NCBI GenBank assembly: GCA_913062865.1
Contig: CAJXWO010000003.1
Span: forward strand, 1 to 64,000
From: an uncultured Paracoccaceae bacterium
GTDB lineage: Bacteria > Pseudomonadota > Alphaproteobacteria > Rhodobacterales > Rhodobacteraceae
Direction of reading: 5' to 3'
DNA: 64,000 nucleotides
Shown: in pieces, positions 1 through 10,369 of the stretch
How the letters are laid out: each line of letters opens with the position of its first letter
Numbering within the stretch: the stretch's first letter is position 1
Program-made: the position numbers and the translations under genes
The notes under the pieces: model-generated
What the model saw: only the letters and a program-made list of their open reading frames with translations
Told to the model about the DNA's origin: nothing
Databases searched by the model: none

Positions 1-1628
1 AGCATCAGCGCGGCGAACACATGCCGGTCGCGCGCGGCCATGCGGTGGATGTCCTGCCGATCATGCCCCTTGCGCTGAAGCCGCGCATAAAGGAAATCCT
101 TATAGGTCTCCAAATGCGGCGTGTTGGCGGCATTCACCACCTCGAGCTCGCGCACCGCGTCGCCCATTCCGGCGGCTTCCAGCTTGTCCTTCACATCGGC
201 CTGCCGTCCCACGACCAGCGCCTTGCCCAACCCGGTGCGCTGGTACATGACGGCGGCCCGCAGCACGCGGGGGTCGTCACCCTCGGCAAAGATCATGCGC
301 GCCTGGGCCGATCGGGCCCGCGCGTTGATGCCGCGCAGGATGCTGGCGGTCGGGTCCATGCGGACCTTCAGCCCCTCTTCATAGGCCTCCATGTCGATGA
401 TCGGCCGCCGCGCGGCGCCAGTGTCCATGCCCGCCTTGGCCACGGCGGGCGGGATGCGGTGGATAAGCCGAGGATCGAAGGGCGTTGGTATGATGTAATC
501 GCGGCCAAAGGCCAGGTTCTTGCCATAGGCCAGCGCGACCTCGTCGGGCACATCCTCGCGCGCCAATTCGGCCAGCGCCTCGGCACAGGCGATCTTCATC
601 TCGTCGTTGATGGCCCGGGCATGAATGTCGAGCGCGCCGCGAAACAGGTAGGGAAAGCCCAGGACATTGTTCACCTGGTTGGGGTAGTCCGACCGCCCGG
701 TGGCAACGATGGCATCGACCCGCACCTCATGAGCCTCTTCCGGCGTGATCTCGGGGTCGGGGTTGGCCATGGCGAAGATCACCGGGTTGTCGTTCATGCT
801 AGCGACCATCTCGGGCGTCACGGCACCTTTGACCGACACGCCCAGGAACACATCCGCACCCTTCATCGCCTCGTCGAGCGTGCGCAGCTCGGTCTTGACT
901 GCATGGGCCGATTTCCACTGGTTCATCCCCTCGGTCCGGCCCTGGTAGATGACGCCCTTTGTGTCGCAAACGATGCAGTTCTCGGGCCGCGCACCCATCC
1001 GCTTGATCAGCTCGATACAGGCGATGCCCGCTGCGCCCGCTCCGTTCAGGACGATCTTGCAGTCTTCGATCTTTTTGCCCGACAGGTGCAGCGCGTTGAT
1101 GAGCCCCGCGGCGCAGATCACCGCGGTGCCGTGCTGATCGTCGTGGAACACCGGGATATCCAGCTGCTCTTTCAGCGTCTGTTCGATGATGAAGCACTCG
1201 GGCGCTTTGATGTCTTCAAGGTTGATGCCGCCAAAGGTCGGTGCGATCAGCTTGACCGCGCGAATGACCTCTTCGGGGTCTTCGTTGTCCACCTCGATGT
1301 CGATACTGTTCACATCCGCGAAGCGTTTGAACAGGACCGATTTGCCCTCCATCACCGGCTTCGATCCGAGCGCGCCCAGGTTGCCCAGCCCCAGCACCGC
1401 TGTCCCGTTTGAGATCACGGCGACCAGGTTGCCCTTGTTGGTGTAGTCATAGGCCAGCTCGGGGTTTTCCGCGATTTCCTCGCAGGGCACCGCGACGCCG
1501 GGGGAATAGGCCAGGCTCAGATCCCGCTGGGTGGTCATGGGGACGGTCGCGTTGACCTCCCACTTGCCGGGGGTCGGCTCCAGATGGAACTGAAGCGCCT
1601 CTTCGCGGGTGATCTTGGTCTTGGACAT
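1..1628 (-). CDS. maeB: NADP-dependent malic enzyme with phosphotransacetylase-like domain (partial, C-terminus outside window)
   Basis: Oxidative decarboxylation of malate to pyruvate, linking the TCA cycle to pyruvate and NADPH supply in the cytoplasm. Reading from the ATG at 1628 gives MSKTKITREEAL, then the malic enzyme N-terminal domain with SLAYSPGVAVPC and the FHDDQHGTA motif near residue 150, followed by the NAD(P)-binding domain (VLNGAGAAGIACIELI). About 540 codons are present and the frame is still open at base 3, where the phosphotransacetylase-like domain has begun (ARMIFAEGDDPRV). MaeB proteins are usually about 750 residues, so roughly 200 are missing because of the window edge, not because the gene is broken. 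It diverges from mutS across 128 bp. The ORF track omits it because it runs off the edge. Confidence 0.95.
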   Translation of the reverse strand, partial: MSKTKITREEALQFHLEPTPGKWEVNATVPMTTQRDLSLAYSPGVAVPCEEIAENPELAYDYTNKGNLVAVISNGTAVLGLGNLGALGSKPVMEGKSVLFKRFADVNSIDIEVDNEDPEEVIRAVKLIAPTFGGINLEDIKAPECFIIEQTLKEQLDIPVFHDDQHGTAVICAAGLINALHLSGKKIEDCKIVLNGAGAAGIACIELIKRMGARPENCIVCDTKGVIYQGRTEGMNQWKSAHAVKTELRTLDEAMKGADVFLGVSVKGAVTPEMVASMNDNPVIFAMANPDPEITPEEAHEVRVDAIVATGRSDYPNQVNNVLGFPYLFRGALDIHARAINDEMKIACAEALAELAREDVPDEVALAYGKNLAFGRDYIIPTPFDPRLIHRIPPAVAKAGMDTGAARRPIIDMEAYEEGLKVRMDPTASILRGINARARSAQARMIFAEGDDPRVLRAAVMYQRTGLGKALVVGRQADVKDKLEAAGMGDAVRELEVVNAANTPHLETYKDFLYARLQRKGHDRQDIHRMAARDRHVFAALM

Positions 1629-1756
1629 TGGGGCCGGTCTCCTCCTCGGGCTGGCGCGTCATAGCGCAGGGTCGCTCATGCCTCAACGCCCGCTTTGGTC
1701 TTTCACCGCCCGGGCCGGTTTCGTAAGGTCCGGCGAACAGGCAAGCGGGGGATCGC

Positions 1757-4393
1757 GTGGGACCGGCCAGCACCGTCACGCCCATGATGGCGCAGTATCT
1801 TGAGATCAAGGCGGCGCATGCGGACGCGCTCCTGTTCTATCGCATGGGCGATTTCTACGAGATGTTCTTTGACGATGCCGTGGCGGCCGCCGCCGCGCTG
1901 GATATTGCGCTGACCAAACGCGGCAAGCACGAGGGCGCGGATATCCCCATGTGCGGCGTGCCGGTCCATGCCGCCGAAAGCTACCTGCTGACGCTCATCC
2001 GCAAGGGGTTCCGCGTGGCGGTCTGCGAGCAGATGGAGGATCCGGCCGAGGCCAAGAAGCGCGGCTCAAAGGCCGTGGTGCGGCGCGACGTGGTGCGGCT
2101 GGTCACGCCGGGCACCCTGACCGAGGACAGCCTGCTCGAGGCGCGGCGGCACAATTTTCTGGCCGCCTGGGCCGAGGTCCGGGGCGACGGCGCGCTGGCC
2201 TGGGTCGATATCTCGACCGGCGCGTTCCGGGTGATGGAATTGCCGCGCGTGCGTCTGAGGCCGGAACTGGCCCGGCTGCGGCCGTCCGAGATCATCACGT
2301 GCGTTGACGACAACCCGGATTTGGCAGAAACAGTGACGGAAAGTGGCGCGGCGCTGACCCCGCTGGGCCGCGCGGCCTTTGACAGCGAGGGCGGCAAAAA
2401 ACGCCTTTGTGCGCTCTTCAATGTGGGCTCTCTGGACGGGTTCGGAAGCTTTACCCGGGCCGAGATCGCCGCGATGGGCGGGATCGTCGAGTACCTGGAG
2501 ATCACGCAAAAGGGCAATCTGCCGCTCTTACGCCCGCCCGTGCGCGAGGCGACAGGACAGGTCGTTCAGATCGACGCCGCCACGCGCCGGAACCTCGAAC
2601 TGACGCAAAGCCTTTTGGGCGGACGCGCCGGGTCGCTTCTGGCGGTGATCGACCGGACGGTGACGGCCGGGGGCGCGCGGCTTCTTGAACGACGGCTCTC
2701 GTCGCCCTCACGGCAGCTAGAGACGGTGCGCGAACGGCTGGACGCGGTCGGTTTCATGGTGGAACAGTCTCGATTCCGCACCGATCTGCGGGATCACTTG
2801 CGCAAGGTGCCGGATGTGGACCGGGCGCTGTCGCGACTGGCGCTCGACCGTGGCGGGCCCCGAGATCTGGCCGCGATCCGCAATGCGCTGGGCGCTGCCG
2901 ACCAGGTGGCCGGGCTGTGCGACCCACAGGACCTGCCGCCGCTTCTGTCCGGCGCTGCACGGCACCTGACTGGGCACGACGCCCTTCTCGACCTGCTGGA
3001 TCAGGCACTGGTGGCAGAACCACCGCTTCTGGCGCGTGATGGCGGGTTCATCGCGCCGGGCTATGACCCCGACCTCGACGAGGCGCGTCACCTGCGCGAC
3101 GAAGGCCGCAGCGTGATCGCGGGCATGCAGAAAGACTATGCCGATCAAACCGGCATTGGATCGTTGAAGATCAAGCACAACAACGTGCTGGGCTATTTCA
3201 TCGAAACGACGGCGACCCATGCGGAAAAGATGTTGTCGGCCCCCCTGTCCGAGACCTTCATCCACCGACAGACCACCGCGAACGCCGTGCGCTTCACAAC
3301 CGTGGATCTGTCCGAGATCGAAACGCGCATCCTGAATGCAGGCAGCCGAGCGCTCGAGATCGAAAAGCGGCTTTATACCACCCTGAGACAGGCCATTCTG
3401 GATCACGCGAGCCCCTTGGGTCAGTTGGCGCAGGCGCTGGCCGAGCTGGACCTGGCCACCGCGCTGGCCGATCTGGCGCAGACCGAGAACTGGTGCCGGC
3501 CCCGGGTCGATGACAGCCGGGCCTTCGCCATAACCGGCGGGCGGCATCCGGTCGTGGAACAGGCCCTGCGCACCAGCGGCGACAGCTTCGTGGCCAATGA
3601 TTGCGATCTCTCGGGCGATCCGGCAGCGATCTGGCTGCTCACCGGACCCAACATGGCGGGTAAATCGACCTTTCTGCGCCAGAACGCCCTGATCTCGCTT
3701 CTGGCGCAGATGGGCAGCTATGTGCCCGCGACCGAGGCGCATATCGGGCTGGTCAGCCAGCTGTTCAGCCGGGTCGGTGCCTCGGACGATCTGGCGCGCG
3801 GGCGGTCGACCTTCATGGTCGAGATGGTCGAGACGGCCGCGATCCTGAACCAGGCCGATGACAGGGCGCTGGTGATCCTCGATGAGATCGGGCGCGGCAC
3901 GGCCACCTATGACGGGCTTTCCATCGCTTGGGCCACGCTTGAGCATCTGCACGATGTGAACCGGGCTCGGGCGCTGTTCGCCACCCACTACCACGAGATG
4001 ACCGCGCTGTCGGACAAGCTGCCGGGGGTCGAGAACGCCACCGTCGCGGTCAAGGAATGGGAAGGCGAGGTGATCTTTCTTCACGAGGTGCGAAAAGGGG
4101 CCGCCGACCGGTCCTACGGCGTGCAGGTCGCACAACTGGCCGGACTGCCGCCCGCCGTTGTCGCACGGGCACGGGTTGTGCTTGAGGCGCTGGAGAAAGG
4201 CGAGCGCGAGGGGTCTGCCCAAAAGGCACTGATCGACGACCTGCCGCTGTTTTCGGCAACGCCGCCGCCCCCGCCGATCAAGGTAGAGACGTCAGAGATC
4301 GAGGCGCGTTTGGAACAGGTGCTGCCCGATGAGCTGAGCCCGCGCGAGGCGCTCGATCTGATTTACGAACTGAAAGGGTTGGTAAAGGGATAG
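1757..4393 (+). CDS. mutS: DNA mismatch repair ATPase MutS
   Basis: Recognises mismatches and small loops and starts methyl-independent or strand-nick-directed repair with MutL, which is also in this window. The protein has 878 residues, normal for MutS. The mismatch-binding motif F-Y-E lies at residues 33-35 (GDFYEMF). The Walker A motif [10 protein letters not shown] is at about 629-638, followed by the [12 protein letters not shown] Walker B region and THYHEM. The start is a GTG at 1757, preceded by a purine-rich GCGGGGGA; the conserved VTPMMAQY segment lies just inside, so starting at the later ATGs would cut into family-conserved residues. It is the only gene of its transcript visible here; a short inverted repeat follows the stop. 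Confidence 0.97.
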   Translation: MGPASTVTPMMAQYLEIKAAHADALLFYRMGDFYEMFFDDAVAAAAALDIALTKRGKHEGADIPMCGVPVHAAESYLLTLIRKGFRVAVCEQMEDPAEAKKRGSKAVVRRDVVRLVTPGTLTEDSLLEARRHNFLAAWAEVRGDGALAWVDISTGAFRVMELPRVRLRPELARLRPSEIITCVDDNPDLAETVTESGAALTPLGRAAFDSEGGKKRLCALFNVGSLDGFGSFTRAEIAAMGGIVEYLEITQKGNLPLLRPPVREATGQVVQIDAATRRNLELTQSLLGGRAGSLLAVIDRTVTAGGARLLERRLSSPSRQLETVRERLDAVGFMVEQSRFRTDLRDHLRKVPDVDRALSRLALDRGGPRDLAAIRNALGAADQVAGLCDPQDLPPLLSGAARHLTGHDALLDLLDQALVAEPPLLARDGGFIAPGYDPDLDEARHLRDEGRSVIAGMQKDYADQTGIGSLKIKHNNVLGYFIETTATHAEKMLSAPLSETFIHRQTTANAVRFTTVDLSEIETRILNAGSRALEIEKRLYTTLRQAILDHASPLGQLAQALAELDLATALADLAQTENWCRPRVDDSRAFAITGGRHPVVEQALRTSGDSFVANDCDLSGDPAAIWLLTGPNMAGKSTFLRQNALISLLAQMGSYVPATEAHIGLVSQLFSRVGASDDLARGRSTFMVEMVETAAILNQADDRALVILDEIGRGTATYDGLSIAWATLEHLHDVNRARALFATHYHEMTALSDKLPGVENATVAVKEWEGEVIFLHEVRKGAADRSYGVQVAQLAGLPPAVVARARVVLEALEKGEREGSAQKALIDDLPLFSATPPPPPIKVETSEIEARLEQVLPDELSPREALDLIYELKGLVKG

Positions 4394-4414
4394 GTGGGTG
4401 CAAAACCCACCCTA
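4391..4414. repeat. Short inverted repeat after mutS (REP-like or terminator)
   Basis: TAGGTGGGT and ACCCACC(C)TA form a nearly perfect stem around a 5-nt loop, overlapping the mutS stop codon and lying between convergent mutS and grpE. There is no run of T on either side, so it is not a classic intrinsic terminator. Its form resembles small dispersed palindromes of alphaproteobacterial genomes, but only one copy is present in this window. Confidence 0.55.
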
Positions 4415-4423
4415 CACCCTTGT

Positions 4424-4990
4424 TCAGCCCGCGGGGGTCGAGGAAACGCCCACCTGCGCCGGGCGCAGCAGTCTATCGTACAGCATGAAACCCTCGGCCG
4501 AGACCTGGATGATGTCACCCGCCACCGTATCCGGTACGGGCGCTTCGAACATGGCTTGGTGCAGCTGCGGGTCGAACCGGTCGCCCACCTTTGGCGAGAT
4601 CACCTCGATCCCATGTTTATGGAACACGTTGAGAAGCTCGCGCAGGGTCAGCTCGACCCCTTCGACCAGCGCAGCGTTGTCAGCGGATTCGGTGGCTTCC
4701 GCCGCTGCCACTGCGCGGTTCAGGTTGTCATAGACCGGCAGCAGATCCCGGGCCAGGCGCGATCCGCCGTATTGCTCTGCCTCACGACGGTCTTTTTCGG
4801 ACCGTTTGCGCGCATTCTCGGCATCGGCCAGTGCGCGCATGAACTTGTCGCGCAACTCGTCCCGCTCGGCGCGCAGGGCGTCGACCTCGGCCATATCCGG
4901 GTCGATCTCGGCATCCATGTGGGCGTAGGTGTCGGCCTCGGCCTCTTCCACGCTGTCCAGGAACTCGTCGTCTTTCTTCGGTTCAGCCAT
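4424..4990 (-). CDS. grpE: Nucleotide exchange factor GrpE
   Basis: Co-chaperone that releases ADP from DnaK in the heat-shock folding cycle. The start is taken at the ATG at 4990 (MAEPKKDD), not the track's ATG two codons earlier, because most family members begin with a short acidic tail of this type. The protein is 188 residues: an acidic N-terminus, a long helix of coiled-coil character (residues about 35-70, RDKFMRALADAENARKR), and the C-terminal beta domain with VGDRFDPQLHQAMFE. It lies 9 bp downstream of hrcA on the same strand, the usual hrcA-grpE heat-shock operon. Confidence 0.96.
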   Translation of the reverse strand: MAEPKKDDEFLDSVEEAEADTYAHMDAEIDPDMAEVDALRAERDELRDKFMRALADAENARKRSEKDRREAEQYGGSRLARDLLPVYDNLNRAVAAAEATESADNAALVEGVELTLRELLNVFHKHGIEVISPKVGDRFDPQLHQAMFEAPVPDTVAGDIIQVSAEGFMLYDRLLRPAQVGVSSTPAG

Positions 4991-4999
4991 TTTCAACCT

Positions 5000-6070
5000 C
5001 TAGCTCCGGTCGGAAATCATCCGCCCGACCAGCTGTGCCGTGTAATCCACGATCGGCACGATCCGTCCATAATTCAGGCGGGTCGGGCCAATCACACCGA
5101 CCGCGCCCACGATCTTTCGGTCAGCGTTCATATATGGAGAGACAACCAAAGAGGAACCCGAAAGTGAGAAAAGTTTGTTTTCGGAGCCGATAAAGATTCG
5201 CACGCCTTCACCCTCTTCGGCCAACTCGAGAAACTCTGCAATATCGCGCTTGCGTTCCAAGTCGTCAAAGAGGCGACGAATACGTTCCAGTTCATCGGCT
5301 TCGGTTTCTTCGGCGAGAAGATGAGAGCGGCCACGAACAATCAACCTTTCGTCCTGATCGCCACTGGTATCCCAGACCGCAAATCCCTGTTTGACCAAAT
5401 CCTGCGCAAGCGTGTCGATTTCCTGCCGGCGCGAGGCGATCTCCTGCCCGATAACGGCACGCAGGTCGCTGAGCGTCTTGCCCTCGGCCAAGGCGTTGAG
5501 GAAATTCGCAGCCTCACGCATTGCGCTGGGGGTATGCCCCACGGGCGGATGGAACACGCGATTCTCGACATGGCCATCCCCGAAAACGAGCACGGCCAAG
5601 GCCCGGTCGGAACCAAGGCTGACGAACTCGATATGCTTGATCGGTGCCTCGTGCTTGGGTGCGAGCACAAGAGACGCGCCTTGCGTCACACCTGACAGTG
5701 CCTGGCCCACCCGGTCCAGCAGCCCGCTGACATCGTCGCTGTTCGATCCCATCGAATCATCGAGCTTGCGGCGGTCCTCATGGGTGAGGTCGCCCATTTC
5801 CAGGAATCCGTCCACGAACATCCGCAGCCCCAACTGCGTCGGCACCCGCCCCGCGCTGACATGGGGGCTGTCCAACAGGCCGAGAAACTCCAGGTCCTGC
5901 ATCACGTTGCGAATCGTGGCAGCGCTGACCTTTTCACTGAAATCGCGCGTCAGGCTGCGCGACCCCACCGGTTCGCCGCTTGCCAGGTACCCCTCGACCA
6001 CACGGCGAAATACCTCGCGCGAGCGGTCGTTCATTTCCTCGATCACACCGTTGCCATCCATGTCAGACAC
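5000..6070 (-). CDS. hrcA: Heat-inducible transcription repressor HrcA
   Basis: Repressor of class I heat-shock genes that binds CIRCE operators. The winged helix lies at the N-terminus ([16 protein letters not shown], then [13 protein letters not shown] and [11 protein letters not shown]). A GAF-like domain follows, then the C-terminal [23 protein letters not shown] signature. I choose the GTG at 6070 (MSDMDGNG): the sequence AAGGAG sits about 9 nt upstream of it, whereas the ATG at 6061 has no well-spaced ribosome site and the track's start at 6160 overruns the divergent promoter region. The result is 356 residues, the usual size. It is followed by grpE. No CIRCE element was seen in the 102 bp between hrcA and rph, so any autoregulation here is not evident. 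Confidence 0.95.
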   Translation of the reverse strand: MSDMDGNGVIEEMNDRSREVFRRVVEGYLASGEPVGSRSLTRDFSEKVSAATIRNVMQDLEFLGLLDSPHVSAGRVPTQLGLRMFVDGFLEMGDLTHEDRRKLDDSMGSNSDDVSGLLDRVGQALSGVTQGASLVLAPKHEAPIKHIEFVSLGSDRALAVLVFGDGHVENRVFHPPVGHTPSAMREAANFLNALAEGKTLSDLRAVIGQEIASRRQEIDTLAQDLVKQGFAVWDTSGDQDERLIVRGRSHLLAEETEADELERIRRLFDDLERKRDIAEFLELAEEGEGVRIFIGSENKLFSLSGSSLVVSPYMNADRKIVGAVGVIGPTRLNYGRIVPIVDYTAQLVGRMISDRS

Positions 6071-6172
6071 CGTGTCAGGCTCCTTGTCCACGGGCCGCCC
6101 GGGACCGTCCTTCGGGGTTGCGTTCGGGCTTGGGCCATGGGTAACTCGCGCCACATCCAAGAAGGGGGCCCC

Positions 6173-6886
6173 ATGCGACCGTCCGGACGAAATTTAAGCG
6201 AAATGCGCAAGGTTTCAATCGAAACCGATGTGACCAAGCATGCGGAAGGCAGCTGCATGATCCGCGTGGGCGACACCCATGTGCTGTGTACCGCAACGAT
6301 CGAGGAAAAGGTGCCGCCCTTCATCAAGGGATCTGGCCTGGGTTGGGTGACGGCCGAATACGGCATGCTGCCGCGCGCCACGAACACGCGGATGCGGCGC
6401 GAGGCGACGGCGGGCAAACAGGGCGGCCGGACCGTGGAAATCCAGCGCCTGATCGGCCGGTCCCTACGGGCCGGTGTCGACCGTGTTGCGCTGGGGGAGA
6501 GACAGATTACTGTGGATTGCGACGTGATCCAGGCCGATGGCGGCACACGGTGTGCGTCCATCACCGGGGGCTGGGTGGCGCTGTGCCTGGCTGTGAACAA
6601 GCTGATGAAAGCGGGCGACGTGATCAGCGACCCGCTGGCCGAACCGGTCGCCGCCGTGTCCTGCGGGATCTACGCGGGCCAGCCCGTGCTTGACCTCGAC
6701 TACCCCGAGGACAGCGAGGCGGGTGTCGACGGCAATTTCATCATGACCGGCGATCACAGGCTGATCGAGGTGCAGATGTCGGCCGAGGGCGCGACCTTTT
6801 CCCGCGCGCAGATGGACCAGCTGATGGACCTGGCCGAGGCCGGCGTGACCGAACTGGCCGCCCTGCAAAAGGCCGCCTGCGCATGA
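6173..6886 (+). CDS. rph: Ribonuclease PH
   Basis: Phosphorolytic 3'-5' exoribonuclease that trims tRNA 3' ends. The ATG at 6173 has a strong upstream AGAAGGGGG and gives [17 protein letters not shown], the family N-terminus; 237 residues is the standard length. Conserved segments include [14 protein letters not shown], the RSLRAGVD phosphate-site region, and the [12 protein letters not shown] motif. The start lies about 100 bp from divergent hrcA. The last four bases overlap the rdgB start (ATGA), so the two are probably translationally coupled. Confidence 0.97.
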   Translation: MRPSGRNLSEMRKVSIETDVTKHAEGSCMIRVGDTHVLCTATIEEKVPPFIKGSGLGWVTAEYGMLPRATNTRMRREATAGKQGGRTVEIQRLIGRSLRAGVDRVALGERQITVDCDVIQADGGTRCASITGGWVALCLAVNKLMKAGDVISDPLAEPVAAVSCGIYAGQPVLDLDYPEDSEAGVDGNFIMTGDHRLIEVQMSAEGATFSRAQMDQLMDLAEAGVTELAALQKAACA

Positions 6887-7494
6887 CCCGCAAATTCTCG
6901 AGCGACCGGCTTCTGATCGCGACCCACAACCAGGGCAAACTGGAAGAGATGGCGCATCTGCTTGAACCCCATGGCGTAACCGTCCTGGGCGCGAAAGAGA
7001 TGAACCTGCCGGAACCCGAGGAAACCGGGACGACCTTTGTCGAAAATGCCCGGCTCAAGGCCCATGCCGCGGCGCAGGCGACAGGCCTGCCCGCCCTGTC
7101 GGACGACTCAGGCATTGAAGTCGACGCCTTGGGCGGTGCACCCGGCGTCTATACCGCCGATTGGGCAGAAACAGAGACAGGTCGCGACTTTGTCATGGCC
7201 ATGACCCGCGCCCATGATGAGCTGGTGGCCAGCGGTGCCCCGCAACCCTGGACCGCGCGGTTCTGCTGTACGCTGGTTCTGGCTTGGCCCGACGGCCATG
7301 ACGAGGTCTTTCCCGGCGTGATGGAGGGTCAGGTGGTTTGGCCGATGCGCGGAGATCAGGGGCACGGCTATGATCCCGTGTTCCAGCCCGAGGGTTATGA
7401 TATCACCTTTGGCGAGATGGACCGCTGGGAAAAGAACACCATCAGCCACCGCGCCGATGCGGTGCGAAAATTCGTCGCTGGGTGCTTTGACTGA
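6883..7494 (+). CDS. rdgB: XTP/dITP pyrophosphatase (non-canonical purine NTP hydrolase)
   Basis: Removes deaminated purine nucleotides (XTP, dITP) from the pool before they enter DNA or RNA. The 203-residue HAM1/RdgB fold is recognisable from [14 protein letters not shown] at the N-terminus, the [17 protein letters not shown] active-site loop near residue 75, [13 protein letters not shown] and the terminal [14 protein letters not shown]. It follows rph with an ATGA overlap, and hemW begins before its stop, so rph-rdgB-hemW looks like one transcript. Confidence 0.97.
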   Translation: MTRKFSSDRLLIATHNQGKLEEMAHLLEPHGVTVLGAKEMNLPEPEETGTTFVENARLKAHAAAQATGLPALSDDSGIEVDALGGAPGVYTADWAETETGRDFVMAMTRAHDELVASGAPQPWTARFCCTLVLAWPDGHDEVFPGVMEGQVVWPMRGDQGHGYDPVFQPEGYDITFGEMDRWEKNTISHRADAVRKFVAGCFD

Positions 7495-8644
7495 GGATTG
7501 GCAAAGCGGCGGCTTCGGCCTGTATATCCATTGGCCGTTCTGCCAGGCGAAATGCCCCTATTGCGACTTCAACAGCCACGTTCAGGCGCAGATCGAACAA
7601 TCGCGCTGGCAACGGGCCTATCTTGCCGAAATCGACCGCGTCGGCGCGCTGACCAGGGGTCGTGCGCTGAACACGGTGTTCTTCGGCGGCGGCACGCCCA
7701 GCCTGATGGATCCGGATGTCGTGGACGCGATCCTGACCCGCGCGCGCGAAACCTGGCCGCTGGCGAATGATGCCGAAATCACGCTCGAGGCCAATCCCGG
7801 CTCGGTCGAAGCCGGGCGGTTCCGCGGTTACGCCCAGGCCGGGGTCAACCGCGTGTCCATGGGCATTCAGGCTCTGAATAACGCCGATCTGCGCCGTTTG
7901 GGCCGCTTGCACACGGTGGAAGAAGCGCGCGCCGCCCTTGATATCGCGCGCAATGCTTTCGACCGGGTCAGTTTCGATCTGATCTATGCGCGGCAGGATC
8001 AGAGCCTGTCCGAATGGCAGACCGAGCTGCGCGAGGCACTGTCCATGGCCGTCGATCACCTGTCTCTATACCAGCTGACGATCGAACAGGGCACCGCCTT
8101 TGGGGACAGGTACAATCGCGGGGGGCTACAGGGCCTGCCCGATGACGACCTGTCGGCCAGCCTATACGAGGCCACGCAAGACATCTGCGAGGCCGCCGGG
8201 ATGCCCGCCTATGAAGTGTCGAACCATGCCCGGCCGGGCGCGGAATCGCGGCACAACCTGATCTATTGGCGCTATGGCGACTATGCCGGGATCGGCCCCG
8301 GTGCTCATGGACGGCTGACGCTGAACGGGCAGCGCATCGCCACCGCCGCGCACAAGATGCCCGCGCTGTGGCTGGAGGCGGTGGACCACGGCCGCCCGGA
8401 TATCGAGTCAGAGACGATTCAAGCCGAAGAACAGGCCACCGAGTTCCTCTTGATGAACCTGCGCCTCGCCGAGGGTCTAGACATGAACCGCTATGAGCGT
8501 ATTTCCAGAGAGCCCCTGCCCGCCCCTGCCCTGACCGAGTTGGTCGAGCTTGGGATGGTAGAGGTTGCGGGCGACCGCTTGACCGTCACAGCACAGGGAC
8601 GCCCCGTACTGAACGCTATCCTGCGAAAACTGTTGGGCGCGTGA
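7487..8644 (+). CDS. hemW: Radical SAM heme chaperone HemW
   Basis: Coproporphyrinogen-III-oxidase-like radical SAM protein; members of this subgroup deliver heme rather than make it. The cluster motif CQAKCPYC lies near residue 22, in HWPFCQAKCPYCDFN, followed by FFGGGTPSLM and the MGIQALN/LRRLGR segments. The track start at 7370 reads through rdgB codons. The TTG at 7487, giving [16 protein letters not shown], matches how homologues begin and yields 385 residues; this start is inferred, as no ATG is available there. It overlaps the rdgB stop by 8 bp. The 3' end is only 2 bp from convergent parB. Confidence 0.92.
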   Translation: MTEDWQSGGFGLYIHWPFCQAKCPYCDFNSHVQAQIEQSRWQRAYLAEIDRVGALTRGRALNTVFFGGGTPSLMDPDVVDAILTRARETWPLANDAEITLEANPGSVEAGRFRGYAQAGVNRVSMGIQALNNADLRRLGRLHTVEEARAALDIARNAFDRVSFDLIYARQDQSLSEWQTELREALSMAVDHLSLYQLTIEQGTAFGDRYNRGGLQGLPDDDLSASLYEATQDICEAAGMPAYEVSNHARPGAESRHNLIYWRYGDYAGIGPGAHGRLTLNGQRIATAAHKMPALWLEAVDHGRPDIESETIQAEEQATEFLLMNLRLAEGLDMNRYERISREPLPAPALTELVELGMVEVAGDRLTVTAQGRPVLNAILRKLLGA

Positions 8645-8646
8645 AC

Positions 8647-9549
8647 TCAGGCAGAGCTGAGGATGCGGCAAATCTCGTCCAGCTCTTCAAAGCTCTTGTA
8701 TCGGATCACGACCTGGCCGTTCTCAGCGCCCGGCTTTGCCTCGACACTCACAGCCATGCCGACGGCCGCTGACAGATCACCTTCGAGTGCGCGGGTATCC
8801 GCATCCTTGTCACCCTTGGGCTTGTCCTTAGCCACCGGGCTAGACGCGGTGGCGGGCTTCGCCGCCAGTTTTTCGGTTTCGCGCACGGACAAACCGCCCT
8901 TGACCACCTGGGCGGCCAGCGTTTCGGGGTTCTCGGACGTGATCAGCGCACGCGCATGACCCGCCGACAGATCGCCCCGTGTTACCATGTCCTGCACTGA
9001 TTGGGGCAGTTGCAACAGGCGCATCAGGTTCGCGATATGACTGCGGCTTTTGCCAAGCGCATCCGACAGCTTCTGCTGCGTGTGTCCGAACCGCTCCATC
9101 AATTGCTGATACCCCATCGCCTCTTCGATGGGTGTCAGGTCGGCGCGCTGGATGTTCTCGATGATCGCGATCTCAAGCACTTCGGCATCGTCGAAATCGC
9201 GCACGATCACCGGCAACTCGTGCTGCTGCGCGATCTGTGACGCGCGCCAACGGCGTTCACCAGCGACGATCTCGTAGATCCCGGGCTTTTTGCCTGCACG
9301 GACGATCAGGGGTTGGATCACGCCCTTTTCCCGAATCGACTCGGCCAGCTCTTTCAGCGCGTCTTCGTTGAAGCGCCGGCGCGGCTGGTCCGGATTGGGC
9401 ACGATCTTTTCGATGGGCAGCGTCATGTCCGAGCGCTTTGGCGCAGGTTCGGACCCGTCCTCGGGCACAGAGGTCTGTACACTTTCCAAGTCCGCCATCA
9501 AGGCAGACAGACCACGGCCCAGGCCCCGTTTCGCCTTCTTGTCACTCAT
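8647..9549 (-). CDS. parB: Chromosome partitioning protein ParB
   Basis: CTP-dependent clamp that loads at parS and spreads, marking the origin region for segregation by ParA. Starting at MSDKKAKRGLGRGLSALM (9549; the track's longer start enters parA) gives 300 residues. The N-terminal region contains the ParA-activating basic segment. The CTP-binding fold includes PNPDQPRRRF and the GERRWRASQ motif, then the IIENIQRADLTPIEEAMGY box, a helix-turn-helix (LSDALGKSRSHIANLMRLLQLP) and the C-terminal dimer domain. It lies 10 bp after parA. Its two expected binding sites, perfect parS palindromes, are 1.4 and 3.3 kb upstream. Confidence 0.97.
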   Translation of the reverse strand: MSDKKAKRGLGRGLSALMADLESVQTSVPEDGSEPAPKRSDMTLPIEKIVPNPDQPRRRFNEDALKELAESIREKGVIQPLIVRAGKKPGIYEIVAGERRWRASQIAQQHELPVIVRDFDDAEVLEIAIIENIQRADLTPIEEAMGYQQLMERFGHTQQKLSDALGKSRSHIANLMRLLQLPQSVQDMVTRGDLSAGHARALITSENPETLAAQVVKGGLSVRETEKLAAKPATASSPVAKDKPKGDKDADTRALEGDLSAAVGMAVSVEAKPGAENGQVVIRYKSFEELDEICRILSSA

Positions 9550-9559
9550 TCTGCACCTC

Positions 9560-10369
9560 TTACGCCGCGGCGCGCGCGGTCTTGTTGAGCAGCTCTTTGG
9601 CCAGCTGCCGATAGGCGACGGCCCCCTTGGAGGCCGGATCATACTCCAGGACGGGCACGGCGTAGGAAGGCGCCTCGCTCACCCGGACGTTCCGGGGGAT
9701 GATCGTCTGGAAGACAAGATCGCCAAGATTGTCACGCGCGTCTTGCTCGACCTGTTGGGACAGGTTGTTGCGCGCATCATACATCGTAAGCACCACGCCT
9801 TCGATCCGCAGGTTCGGGTTCGCGGTCTGGCGCACCTCGCGAATGGTCAGCATCAGTTGCGACAGCCCTTCGAGCGCAAAAAATTCGCTTTGAAGCGGGA
9901 TCAGAACAGCGTGTGACGCGACCATTGCGTTGACGGTCAACAGGTTGAGCGACGGCGGGCAATCAATGAGAATGAAATCATACGCGAATTCTTCCATCGC
10001 CGGCGGCCGCAGCGCATCATGCAACAGGAAGCTGCGCTTTTCATTGGCGATCAGCTCAATATCTGCCGAACTAAGATCCGTCGTCGCCGGGATGATGCTG
10101 AGGCCATCGGTCTCGGTGGACTGAATGACCTGGTGCAATGCGATGTCTTCCAGCAAAAGCTCATAGGTGGTCAGATCTCTGTCCTCCGGCTCGATCCCAA
10201 GCCCAGTCGAGGCATTTCCCTGCGGGTCCAGATCGACGATAAGCACCCGGCACCCTTCACTTGCCAACGCGGCGCCAAGGTTGATCGTGGTCGTCGTCTT
10301 TCCCACGCCGCCTTTCTGGTTGGTCACCGCGATGATTTTGGGCCCGGGGGGGCGGGTCGGATCAGACAC
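9560..10369 (-). CDS. parA: Chromosome partitioning ATPase ParA (Soj)
   Basis: Walker-type ATPase that binds non-specific DNA and pulls ParB-parS complexes apart. The 269-residue protein starts [18 protein letters not shown] and has the deviant Walker A motif KGGVGKTTTT at residues 19-28, then VDLDPQGNASTG and the DFILIDCPPSL Walker B segment. It overlaps the 3' end of rsmG by 8 bp and is followed by parB, the standard chromosomal par arrangement near the origin. Confidence 0.97.
   Translation of the reverse strand: MSDPTRPPGPKIIAVTNQKGGVGKTTTTINLGAALASEGCRVLIVDLDPQGNASTGLGIEPEDRDLTTYELLLEDIALHQVIQSTETDGLSIIPATTDLSSADIELIANEKRSFLLHDALRPPAMEEFAYDFILIDCPPSLNLLTVNAMVASHAVLIPLQSEFFALEGLSQLMLTIREVRQTANPNLRIEGVVLTMYDARNNLSQQVEQDARDNLGDLVFQTIIPRNVRVSEAPSYAVPVLEYDPASKGAVAYRQLAKELLNKTARAAA

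Noticed and set aside
2717-4222. 501-codon minus-strand frame inside mutS
   Set aside because: Antisense shadow of mutS; no recognisable domain and no start context.
6068-6172. Possible CIRCE operator in the hrcA-rph region
   Set aside because: No TTAGCACTC-N9-GAGTGCTAA or near form is visible. A short GACAC-C-GTGTC palindrome overlaps the start codon region, but it is too short to call.
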